The notes beneath the pieces are model-generated. The model was not told where the DNA came from and did not search any database. It worked only from the letters and a program-made list of their open reading frames with translations. From positions 1 to 37,354 of the forward strand of contig NZ_JAQPOK010000120.1 in NCBI RefSeq assembly GCF_030068445.1: 37,354 nucleotides of DNA. The letters run 5' to 3'. Of this stretch, positions 1-6,792 are shown piece after piece (positions within the stretch are counted from its first letter, which is position 1; every line of letters starts with the position of its first letter). The position numbers were made by a program, and so were the translations under genes. The DNA comes from Roseofilum halophilum BLCC-M91 (GTDB lineage: Bacteria > Cyanobacteriota > Cyanobacteriia > Cyanobacteriales > Desertifilaceae).

Positions 1-5
1 CGCGG

Positions 6-33
6 TAATGGGTAATGGGTAATGGGTAATGGG
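6..33. repeat. Heptanucleotide tandem repeat (STRR), TAATGGG x4
   Basis: Four exact copies of TAATGGG stand head to tail. Heptamer tandem repeats of this kind (STRR) are common between genes of filamentous cyanobacteria. The rest of 1-254 holds no convincing gene; the 67-codon open frame that starts at 22 runs out of the repeat and through a MITE relict. Confidence 0.85.
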
Positions 34-95
34 AAAACCATTTTTTACGCTAGAGTGCCCATTCTTCAGGCTTTTCATGGGACAACACTCTCAAG

Positions 96-138
96 GAACA
101 TTTCGATTACTGTACCTCATAACATCGAAAAACGCTGT
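96..138. mobile_element. Relict of a MITE related to the one at 26850-26986
   Basis: Bases 96-108 (GGAACATTTCGAT) match the inner part of the left terminal repeat of the MITE at 26850. Bases 110-138 (CTGTACCTCAT, then CGCTGTAA) match its right terminal repeat. The two ends lie back to back with no interior, so this looks like an internally deleted copy. It lies just upstream of the gene at 255 and may have altered its promoter (inference). Confidence 0.5.
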
Positions 139-254
139 AAGTGCAAAAACTCAGAAATTAAATTTGGAAATCGTTTTAAGAGCAGAGAAGCGAAAGTAAC
201 AAATTTTTGCTGCTCTAATTACTAACAATCACACAATTAATCTAGAGAATAATC

Positions 255-1289
255 ATGGCTAACAATCTTCTGATCGTTTTTGGTGGAACCACAGAAAATA
301 CTGTTGTTTTTCCGTCTAATGACTCTCAACTCAACTCTTCCGGACTATTCTCACATGAGGAACTGGACTCTAACCATGTAGATGTTTTACAAATCAATTT
401 GCTTACAGTAGAGCCGAGTGTCAGTTTTCGTGCGAACCAACATAGTCCATTAGGAGAATTGAATGGAGCCTGGCTAACAGCAAAACCTAAAGGTATTTCG
501 AGAGCATTAAAATCTTCTTTAACAGGTAAATACTCCGATCCAAGCTTAGACAGTATAGCTAAATTTATTGAAGATGCTAATTGGAGTCAATATAATTATA
601 CTGAAAATTCAGATGCCAGGGGAATGACTGTTACAGTATTTAATCAGTTTTCACGAAGCTCAAAAGACTTAATCACCAATTTCTTGAACAACTCAGGTAA
701 AGATTATGATTCTGTATTGATGTTGGCTCATAGTCGAGGTTGTGGCTTGACTCTTCAATCCTTGTCCCAGAATGATGTGAATAGCACATCTGACCTTAAT
801 AACCTTGAATTGTCCAGTGATGTATTAACCGATAAACTTAAGCGCGTTGTCCTCTTAGATCCAGTATCAAAAAACGCCAATAATGCTAATGATATCATCC
901 CACCCGCTAATGCAAAAGTCGTGGCAAAACTGAGCCAAACGAACAAGGAAATCCATATTGTTTCTAAAGCAAAGTCAACCTCAAAGGGGATTTCTACAGA
1001 CTATGGCAGTTATGTTGATGTTTTGGTGGGGGCGAAAAATGGGAGCAGCAATGGACTTGATTTCAGGAATATTTATGTACATATTGCTGAGATAGCCCAT
1101 GAAGGAATGCTCTCGGAGAAATTACGAGGAAATTTCAAGAAATACCTGAATATTATCGTGGATCAGCCGTGGATGCAAACTTATTTTAACGATCGGGAAG
1201 TGTCTGCGATGAATGTGGGGGAATTGTCTCCATTAATTGAAGTAGAAGATCGACGAACAGCATTTGAGCATTGCATTCGGCAAAAATAG
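255..1289 (+). CDS. Hypothetical protein with alpha/beta-hydrolase-like residues
   Basis: This 344-residue protein is not one I recognise by family. It has no signal peptide or membrane segment. The segment MLAHSRGCG around Ser160 resembles a degenerate nucleophile elbow after a hydrophobic strand. VVLLDP supplies a candidate acid at Asp202, and IAHEG a candidate base at His282, in the order used by alpha/beta hydrolases. The fold assignment is inference from these three sites. A strong terminator separates it from the downstream protease gene, so co-transcription is doubtful, although its closeness to the peptide locus suggests a link. No good ribosome-binding site is seen; ATG 255 is the first start of the frame. 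Confidence 0.6.
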   Translation: MANNLLIVFGGTTENTVVFPSNDSQLNSSGLFSHEELDSNHVDVLQINLLTVEPSVSFRANQHSPLGELNGAWLTAKPKGISRALKSSLTGKYSDPSLDSIAKFIEDANWSQYNYTENSDARGMTVTVFNQFSRSSKDLITNFLNNSGKDYDSVLMLAHSRGCGLTLQSLSQNDVNSTSDLNNLELSSDVLTDKLKRVVLLDPVSKNANNANDIIPPANAKVVAKLSQTNKEIHIVSKAKSTSKGISTDYGSYVDVLVGAKNGSSNGLDFRNIYVHIAEIAHEGMLSEKLRGNFKKYLNIIVDQPWMQTYFNDREVSAMNVGELSPLIEVEDRRTAFEHCIRQK

Positions 1290-1314
1290 GGATCTGGCTG
1301 AATTTACTCAGGAG

Positions 1315-1341
1315 AAAAGGGGCGATCGCTCCCTTTTTTTT
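1315..1341 (+). terminator. Intrinsic terminator built on a HIP1 palindrome
   Basis: AAAAGGG and CCCTTTT pair around the HIP1 core GCGATCGC, followed by a run of eight T. It ends the transcript of the gene at 255 and insulates the protease gene at 1476. Confidence 0.75.
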
Positions 1342-1475
1342 ATCTCTAAATAATCGCACCAGATCCAAACTCGCAAAATTCCAAATCACGTCCAACCCAA
1401 CGTTAAGTAGGCAGAAGACAACCCCAAAAGTGGAAGACAATCAGGCGAGCGATCGCACAATCAAGAGGTTCAAGC

Positions 1476-3461
1476 ATGGCAGCTACACAGACAAACGAGA
1501 CAAACATTACCGAAATTTCAGCATTACCTGGACTTCAACAGTTATGGTCTGAAACCCAAGGCAACCCTCAAATCTGTGTCGCCATTCTTGACGGCCCCGT
1601 AGACCTCTCTCATCCCTGTTTTGACGGTGCAAACCTAGAAACCAACACCCATGAAGAAACCGCCAGCACCGGCCTCATGTCCGGTCATGGAACCCATATT
1701 ACCAGCCTGATCTTTGGTCAGCCCGGTAGCCCCATCTCCGGCATTGCTCCTCGTTGTCGCGGTCTCATTTTGCCCGTATTTTCCGATCGCCCTCCCCATT
1801 CCCTGTCCCAACTTGACTTAGCCCGGCAAATCAATCAAGCCGTTCAACAAGGCGCTCATGTCATCAACATTAGCGGCGGTCAACTGGCTCAAGCCCATGA
1901 AGCCGATCCCATACTGGCAAAAGCCGTGCAATCCTGCCAAGACAACGGGGTTCTGATTGTAGCGGCGGCGGGAAATGATGGATGTTCCTGTCTCCATGTC
2001 CCCGCCGCCTTACCCGGAGTTCTGGCCGTCGGTGCGATGAACAACCAAGGCCTGCCCTTCGATTTCAGCAATTGGGGAGAAACTTATTTTACCCAAGGTA
2101 TCTTAGCTCCTGGTGAAAACATCTTGGGGGCCCAACCGGGGGGAGAGACTGCGAGCAAAAGCGGCACGAGCTTTGCCACGCCCATTGTATCTGGAATCGT
2201 GGCCCTGCTCTTGAGCGTGCAACTCCAACGGGGCCAAACTCCCGACCCCCAAGCCGTCCGCGATGCCATTCTCCAGAGTGCTATACCTTGCCCGCCAGAA
2301 GCCGTTTCTGATTGTCGTCGCTTCTTGGCTGGAAGTCTCGATATTGCCCAAGCTTATGCCCTAATTACCCAAGGAGGAACCCCGAAATTGTCTGAGGAAA
2401 ATTTAGCACAACCCATGATTCAAGGAAGTGACGCGACGGAGCCAAATCTAGAGCCAGTTGCAGAAGTCACGCCCTCTGCATCGGTGTCAGAAACGATCCA
2501 TCCTTTAGAGAATCGTGAACCGACAATGACCGTAATCCCTACACAACTGGCAACGCCGTCCGTCACTGCCAGCACTGTAGCCCCTTCACAGACCTGTGGC
2601 TGTAGTGGTGGTGGTGCAAAATCTATCGTGTATGTAACGGGTACAGTCAGCTACGACTTTGGCACTGAGGCTCGTCGAGATAGCTTTAAGCAACTGATGC
2701 CGTATGTGGAAGGGAATCCACCCTTCCCACCGAATCCATTTGTGGTGAGCCAAATGGTGGACTACCTGGAACAAAACCCCTATGAATCCCAATCCCTCAT
2801 TTGGACATTAAACCTAGAACTGACCCCAATTTATGCGATCGAACCTGTAAATGCATACACTGATTTGGTTTATCTGCAACTGATTTCCGCTCTCAAGGGG
2901 CAAATTAAGCCTGAAGACGATCGCGAATATGTCTCTAGGATTTCGGTTCCAGGAGTATTAACAGGCAAGACAGTGAGACTCTTCTCTGGGCAAGTCGTTC
3001 CGGTCATTGTGCCAGAAATTCGGGGCATGTATGAGTGGAATACCAACCAATTGGTGAACCTGGCAGTTGAAGCAGCAAGGGCTGGCGTAACCCAGGCCCA
3101 GGCTGCCCAACAGGAAGATGCAACACGAGATTCTCTGAAGGAATTTCTCCAGCGCATGTACTATGAATTTCGCAATCTGGGTCAAACTTCCGAAGAACGG
3201 GCGCTGAATTTCGCCGCCACGAATGCATTCCAAGCAGCCCAAGCTTTAACTGAGGCGACTGGGAGAGGGATGCAACTTGATGCCATTGAAACGGAAAAAA
3301 GTCCTTTCTGTCGTATGGATTCAGATTGTTGGGATGTGAAACTAAAGTTTTTCGATCCAGAAAACGATCGCCGAGCGAAAAAGGTCTTTCGATTCACCGT
3401 GGATGTAAGCGATACCATGCCCGTCACCATTGGCGAGATGCGGAGTTGGTCGATTTCTTAA
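1476..3461 (+). CDS. PatA/PatG-family cyanobactin-type subtilisin protease
   Basis: This 661-residue S8 serine protease should cut RiPP precursors. The catalytic set is complete: Asp39 (AILDGPVD), His71 (GHGTHI), oxyanion Asn167 (AAGND) and Ser232 (GTSFATP). A Pro/Thr-rich linker runs from about 300 to 370, and then a Cys/Gly motif CGCSGGG opens a C-terminal region from about 375 that I associate with PatG-type proteins. It has no secretion signal, so it should act in the cytoplasm. The last 40 or so residues (KFFDPE ... SWSIS) repeat the core of the peptide encoded at 3493, as if a substrate-like tail were fused to the enzyme. The start follows GAGG by 7 bases. No heterocyclase or prenyltransferase gene is nearby. 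The family call is strong; macrocyclisation activity is not shown by the sequence. Confidence 0.88.
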   Translation: MAATQTNETNITEISALPGLQQLWSETQGNPQICVAILDGPVDLSHPCFDGANLETNTHEETASTGLMSGHGTHITSLIFGQPGSPISGIAPRCRGLILPVFSDRPPHSLSQLDLARQINQAVQQGAHVINISGGQLAQAHEADPILAKAVQSCQDNGVLIVAAAGNDGCSCLHVPAALPGVLAVGAMNNQGLPFDFSNWGETYFTQGILAPGENILGAQPGGETASKSGTSFATPIVSGIVALLLSVQLQRGQTPDPQAVRDAILQSAIPCPPEAVSDCRRFLAGSLDIAQAYALITQGGTPKLSEENLAQPMIQGSDATEPNLEPVAEVTPSASVSETIHPLENREPTMTVIPTQLATPSVTASTVAPSQTCGCSGGGAKSIVYVTGTVSYDFGTEARRDSFKQLMPYVEGNPPFPPNPFVVSQMVDYLEQNPYESQSLIWTLNLELTPIYAIEPVNAYTDLVYLQLISALKGQIKPEDDREYVSRISVPGVLTGKTVRLFSGQVVPVIVPEIRGMYEWNTNQLVNLAVEAARAGVTQAQAAQQEDATRDSLKEFLQRMYYEFRNLGQTSEERALNFAATNAFQAAQALTEATGRGMQLDAIETEKSPFCRMDSDCWDVKLKFFDPENDRRAKKVFRFTVDVSDTMPVTIGEMRSWSIS

Positions 3462-3492
3462 CTGAGCCGAGCGATCACTCATTTCCTTTGAG

Positions 3493-3681
3493 ATGAAAAA
3501 TCTGCCGAAACAATCGCAACCTGTAATTCGGAGTCTGAAGTTTTTCGATCCTGAACCTCAGTGGCAGGCGCAAACCCTACTTCCCTTGACTGTGGATGTC
3601 AGAGATATGAAACCTATCTCCATGATTTCCCTGCCGAGTTGGTCGATTTCTGACTCAAACCATCCGTCATTCACTCCCTAG
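3493..3681 (+). CDS. Putative RiPP precursor peptide A (62 aa)
   Basis: It begins MKNLPKQSQPVIRS, which resembles the leader start LPQQGQPVIR remembered from patellamide-type precursors. The remaining part carries KFFDPE ... LTVDV ... SWSIS, nearly the same as the tail of the preceding protease, and DNA similarity continues past the protease stop codon. It therefore looks like a leader joined to a duplicate of the protease 3' end. It lacks the LAELSEEALG element that recruits heterocyclases in classical cyanobactins. The ribosome site is weak (TTGAG very close to ATG), so translation may be poor. The gene lies 31 bases after the protease. Confidence 0.6.
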   Translation: MKNLPKQSQPVIRSLKFFDPEPQWQAQTLLPLTVDVRDMKPISMISLPSWSISDSNHPSFTP

Positions 3682-3695
3682 TTTTTACTCAAAAC

Positions 3696-3848
3696 ATGAA
3701 GAATTTACCCAAACAATCTCAACCCGTTGTTCGTAATCTGAATCTCCCGTCTTCTTTGTTGAATGATGGGGCGATCCACAGCTCTGATATTCGGCACTGT
3801 TATAAGCTACCTGGTTTAGCGAGAAGCATGTGCATGGCTGCCTATTAG
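3696..3848 (+). CDS. Putative RiPP precursor peptide B (50 aa)
   Basis: The leader MKNLPKQSQPVVRN differs from peptide A at only two positions. The C-terminal part ends GLARSMCMAAY, which matches the GVSRAMCWAAC segment of the peptide at 5166. This points to a shared core of the form G.xR.MC.AA. It contains two Cys and has no acidic heterocyclase-recognition segment. No ribosome site is visible, and it starts 14 bases after the end of peptide A, so it may depend on translational coupling or be poorly expressed. Confidence 0.6.
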   Translation: MKNLPKQSQPVVRNLNLPSSLLNDGAIHSSDIRHCYKLPGLARSMCMAAY

Positions 3849-3886
3849 GACTCTATTTCCCACTCACTTAAACAGGAGATATATCG

Positions 3887-3994
3887 ATGAAAGTTCCGAT
3901 GATTGCCGGTCACGTCCCGCGTTTGTCGCTAGAGGCGATCGGCAATAACCCAACTATCTGTAAACCATCAAGAAATTACGAGGAAAAATCATGA
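3887..3994 (+). CDS. Possible degenerate precursor peptide C (35 aa)
   Basis: It starts MKVPMIAGHVPRLS, which keeps MK.P and the V.R spacing of the family but has lost the Q..P residues. A good AGGAG (3874-3878) sits 8 bases before the ATG. The reading frame runs into the start of peptide D with an ATGA overlap, which suggests translational coupling. The remainder (SLEAIGNNPTICKPS) does not resemble the other cores. It could be a decayed precursor or a leader cistron that drives translation of peptide D. Confidence 0.4.
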   Translation: MKVPMIAGHVPRLSLEAIGNNPTICKPSRNYEEKS

Positions 3995-4152
3995 AAACTC
4001 CGAAACAAGTTGCTCCCGTTGAGCGCAGTCTGAATCCGGCTCCTATTTCTGGCCAAAATGGCGTTGAAGCGAGCGGTATTTTTGATGACGTTCTTGACGT
4101 TGCCAAGACAGTTGCTCCCATTGCGGCTCCCTTTCTGACCTCTCTGATCTAG
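3991..4152 (+). CDS. Putative RiPP precursor peptide D (53 aa)
   Basis: The leader MKTPKQVAPVERS fits the family pattern MK.P.Q..PV.RS. The C-terminal half, GIFDDVLDVAKTVAPIAAPF and then LTSLI, is hydrophobic with two early acidic residues and no Cys, unlike the other cores. It could form an amphipathic helix like a bacteriocin (inference). A GAGGA site ends 6 bases before the ATG. A strong terminator follows at 4204, which marks the end of the first precursor operon. Confidence 0.6.
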   Translation: MKTPKQVAPVERSLNPAPISGQNGVEASGIFDDVLDVAKTVAPIAAPFLTSLI

Positions 4153-4203
4153 CTTTGCAGCCTTCTTAGCCTGAATTGCTAATCAACGGTCATTCGATCG
4201 CTT

Positions 4204-4241
4204 GTACAGGGGTTGTTGACTCAATAACCCCTGTACTTTTC
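4204..4241 (+). terminator. Intrinsic terminator after precursor peptide D
   Basis: GTACAGGGGTT (4204-4214) pairs perfectly with AACCCCTGTAC (4226-4236) around an 11-base loop, followed by TTTTCT. It separates the precursor genes from the methyltransferase gene, allowing small peptide mRNAs in excess over the enzyme mRNA. Confidence 0.75.
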
Positions 4242-4269
4242 TCCCACAGCGCCATCACTTGCGAAACTT

Positions 4270-5127
4270 ATGACTCTGACTTCTTTACCGGTTGAATCGA
4301 TCGCCGATACCGCGTTCTTAACGGCTACCTATCGCGCTTTGGAAGGCGATCGGCCAGATGCCCTATTCCAAGACCCCTATGCCGAAATTTTAGCAGGCGA
4401 TCGAGGTCAAAAACTTATCGAAGCCATGCCAGGGGGAGCAACAGGAGCATCAGGGTGCGCTGTCCGTACTGCTGTGATGGATGAGTTGATTCTGCGGACT
4501 ATCCAAGAAGAAAATATTGATACAGTCATCAGTCTGGGAGCAGGGCTAGATACGAGGCCTTATCGACTGCCTTTGCCCAGTTCTCTGCGTTGGAGCGAAT
4601 GGGATTTACCAACTATCCTAGACTACAAAACTGAAAAACTCGCTGGTCTAGAACCCAGGTGTGTTCTAGAATTCATGCCTCTGGATGTGACTGATACGGC
4701 TACCCGGCAGATCGTCTTGCAAGCTATGGGCAAGATAGCGAAACAGGTACTGGTACTGACAGAAGGACTACTGATTTATCTGACAACAGAGCAAGTAGCA
4801 GCACTGGCAACCGATCTCTATGCCCAGTCTCCCTTTCAGTGGTGGCTCACCGATCTCGCTTCGCCCCATGCGTTGCGCTATTTCCAGAAGAGTATCAATC
4901 ATGCTGTTCATTCGAGCCAAGCGATGTTGCAATTTGCACCAGAAGCAGGTACGGAGTTCTTTGAGCCATATGGTTGGAGAGCTGTGGAATGGCGATCGCT
5001 TCTTGAAGAGGGAGAGCGCTTGCAGCGAGAAATTTTGCCCCCATCGCTGCTGGTTCAATTCCAAACCCCAGAAGTCTGGGCAATTTGGCGAGAAATGTCC
5101 AGTTTTGTATTACTGCAACGCCACTGA
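4270..5127 (+). CDS. SAM-dependent carboxyl methyltransferase, LCMT/PPM1-like family
   Basis: This 285-residue soluble protein looks like the class I methyltransferases related to leucine carboxyl methyltransferase. It has FLTATYRALE and DPYAEILAGDRG near the N terminus and the SAM loop SLGAGLDTRPYRL at about residue 90. WDLP and the motif LTEGLLIYLT follow, all hallmarks of that family. Known members methylate carboxyl groups, including peptide C termini. Here it lies between precursor genes, so the likely job (inference) is methylating the C terminus, or an acidic side chain, of a matured peptide. A polyketide- or metabolite-directed role is the main alternative. The downstream precursor gene at 5166 starts 38 bases later. 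Confidence 0.8.
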   Translation: MTLTSLPVESIADTAFLTATYRALEGDRPDALFQDPYAEILAGDRGQKLIEAMPGGATGASGCAVRTAVMDELILRTIQEENIDTVISLGAGLDTRPYRLPLPSSLRWSEWDLPTILDYKTEKLAGLEPRCVLEFMPLDVTDTATRQIVLQAMGKIAKQVLVLTEGLLIYLTTEQVAALATDLYAQSPFQWWLTDLASPHALRYFQKSINHAVHSSQAMLQFAPEAGTEFFEPYGWRAVEWRSLLEEGERLQREILPPSLLVQFQTPEVWAIWREMSSFVLLQRH

Positions 5128-5165
5128 ATCTAAAATCAAGGTTGAATTTATCTCAGGAGTAAACC

Positions 5166-5402
5166 ATGAAATCCCCCCATCAATCCCAACCCGTAAACCG
5201 GAGTGAAATCCGAGAACCTGACTTAATATTAGTGTCGGTTAAAGACAGTAAAGGTGAGCTGAAACAGCAATATCGGTTCGTGCGTGGCTCTGACCCAAAT
5301 TCAAACGACCCCGCGCAATTTATAGAACCCCTTGATTGCGGGTGTCAGATCTTTTCAGGTGTGTCCAGAGCCATGTGCTGGGCTGCCTGTGGTTTGGTCT
5401 AA
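5166..5402 (+). CDS. Putative RiPP precursor peptide E (78 aa)
   Basis: The leader MKSPHQSQPVNRS matches peptides A, B and D. A longer, charged middle (about 14-52) follows, and the C-terminal core is Cys-rich: EPLDCGCQIF and then GVSRAMCWAACGLV. The MC.AA segment is shared with peptide B. Four Cys in the last 23 residues could form disulfides or thioether-type links, but no modifying enzyme for that is seen. AGGAG (5155-5159) lies 6 bases before the ATG, so this member is well set for translation. It is 38 bases after the methyltransferase gene and probably co-transcribed with it. Confidence 0.65.
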   Translation: MKSPHQSQPVNRSEIREPDLILVSVKDSKGELKQQYRFVRGSDPNSNDPAQFIEPLDCGCQIFSGVSRAMCWAACGLV

Positions 5403-5410
5403 GCAATTTT

Positions 5411-5435
5411 TAGGGGCGAATTGTTTTTGCCCCTA
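5411..5435. repeat. Hairpin TAGGGGC / GCCCCTA
   Basis: A 7-bp perfect stem (5411-5417 with 5429-5435) encloses an 11-base loop rich in T. No T tract follows on the plus strand, so it is a weak terminator candidate. The sequence type (TAGGGGCGAAT) resembles small cyanobacterial intergenic repeats. Confidence 0.45.
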
Positions 5436-5488
5436 CAATCAGGTATCATTGTTATTTGAATTCAGTATAATTCCCAAAAGCAACTCCT

Positions 5489-6634
5489 ATGACTTTCAAA
5501 ATCCTTAGTTTAGACGGCGGTGGCATCCGAGGAGTCTTATCTGCAAGACTGCTGCAAGAAGTCGAGACTGTTATCCGAGAAAAACATAAACAAGAACTAC
5601 ATCAATATTTCGACTTAATCACCGGGACATCCACCGGTTCAATTATTACGGCTGCCATTGCTTGTCAGATGAAAGCTCAAGAAATGATTGATGTTTACCT
5701 CAACGAGGGAGAAAATATCTTCCTAGACTCGGTTCGCCAACAACGGAAATGGCGTAAAGTCAGTGAGGCGATCGGCAGTCATGTGTTATATCCCCATGAA
5801 ACGGGAGAGCAGGGATTGACTAAAGTCTTGCAGAAAACATTGATCCATCCAAAGTTTGGTTCTCCGACCATTAGCCAGATTGATAAACCCTATATTCTGA
5901 TTCCAGCTTATGATGTGTATTCCCGCAATACCACCTGGTTTGCCAATAATCCTGTGGATGATGGGGCTTGGTATGATAATATCGATCTTTGGAAAATCTG
6001 CACCGCCTCAGCTTCAGCACCTACATTTTTTCCGCCTTACGAACTGCCCTATAATGAAGAAGAGAATTTACCCCATATTGATGGAGGTGTTTCCGCTAAT
6101 AATCCAGGTTTAATGGCGATCGCCCATGCTTTGTTGATCGAGAAAAAGAATAACTTAAAGTTAAAAGATATTGCAGTTCTCTCCATTGGCACGGGTGATA
6201 CCACTTGTCCCTATAGCTATGAAGAGGTGAAAAACTGGGGATTGCTAGGTTGGGCTAAACATTTACCTGATATGTTCCTAAATCCTGGGGCGCAAAACTC
6301 AGAAGTAATCTGCGAACAAATTCTTGATAGTGTGGGGGGAGATGTTCTTCGGTTAGATTTCGATCTGAATCATCGCTTTGAAGGAGAGAAACAACCGGGC
6401 CGTTTGCGTCCCCTACTCGATCAACCCTATAATGAATATATTTACAAAAATAAGAATAAGTATAAAGAAATCAGTGAAGAGATTGATAATCCGGAAGCTT
6501 GCCCGGAACTGATTGAGGCGGCTGAATGTTATCTTGATTGTGGCGAAGTTTACTATGGTCAGCCAGGAGTGCCAGTTCGAGAAGCTATTAAGGAATTTAT
6601 CAATTCCCATTCACCCTACATTCAGGCGAATTAG
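5489..6634 (+). CDS. Patatin-like phospholipase
   Basis: This 381-residue protein is a patatin-family lipid acyl hydrolase. The oxyanion motif DGGGIRG is at residues 9-15, the nucleophile Ser48 lies in GTSTG, and the catalytic Asp198 lies in DGGVSANNP, so the Ser-Asp dyad is complete. No signal peptide or transmembrane segment is present. It should release fatty acids from membrane lipids. It follows peptide gene E by 86 bases, with a hairpin between, so operon membership is uncertain. Patatins also act as effectors in some bacterial defence systems, but no cyclic-nucleotide synthase is nearby, so lipid turnover is the simpler reading. Confidence 0.9.
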   Translation: MTFKILSLDGGGIRGVLSARLLQEVETVIREKHKQELHQYFDLITGTSTGSIITAAIACQMKAQEMIDVYLNEGENIFLDSVRQQRKWRKVSEAIGSHVLYPHETGEQGLTKVLQKTLIHPKFGSPTISQIDKPYILIPAYDVYSRNTTWFANNPVDDGAWYDNIDLWKICTASASAPTFFPPYELPYNEEENLPHIDGGVSANNPGLMAIAHALLIEKKNNLKLKDIAVLSIGTGDTTCPYSYEEVKNWGLLGWAKHLPDMFLNPGAQNSEVICEQILDSVGGDVLRLDFDLNHRFEGEKQPGRLRPLLDQPYNEYIYKNKNKYKEISEEIDNPEACPELIEAAECYLDCGEVYYGQPGVPVREAIKEFINSHSPYIQAN

Positions 6635-6714
6635 CTGGATGTCAAGTTCGCGTGAGTGTAATTTTAAAAAAAGTTTACATTAACAGGAGACTCAAAGCAT
6701 CCAGGGAGGAAAAT

Positions 6715-6742
6715 TTGACAAAACAAAATTATACATTAAATA
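6715..6742 (+). promoter_or_regulatory. Candidate promoter for kaiA
   Basis: A consensus -35 TTGACA (6715-6720) is followed 16 bases later by TAAATA (6737-6742), about 50 bases before the kaiA start. The -10 is only a partial match. Confidence 0.4.
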
Positions 6743-6792
6743 AATCACTCGATCTTATCCAACCCTCGATTTTGGGTATGGAAGGTTAAGCC

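Noticed and set aside
22-225. 67-codon open frame upstream of the gene at 255
   Set aside because: It begins in a tandem repeat, crosses a MITE relict and has no ribosome site or protein-like pattern.
5489-6634. Patatin as the effector of a CBASS-type defence system
   Set aside because: No nucleotidyltransferase, ubiquitin-like or regulator gene of such systems is nearby.
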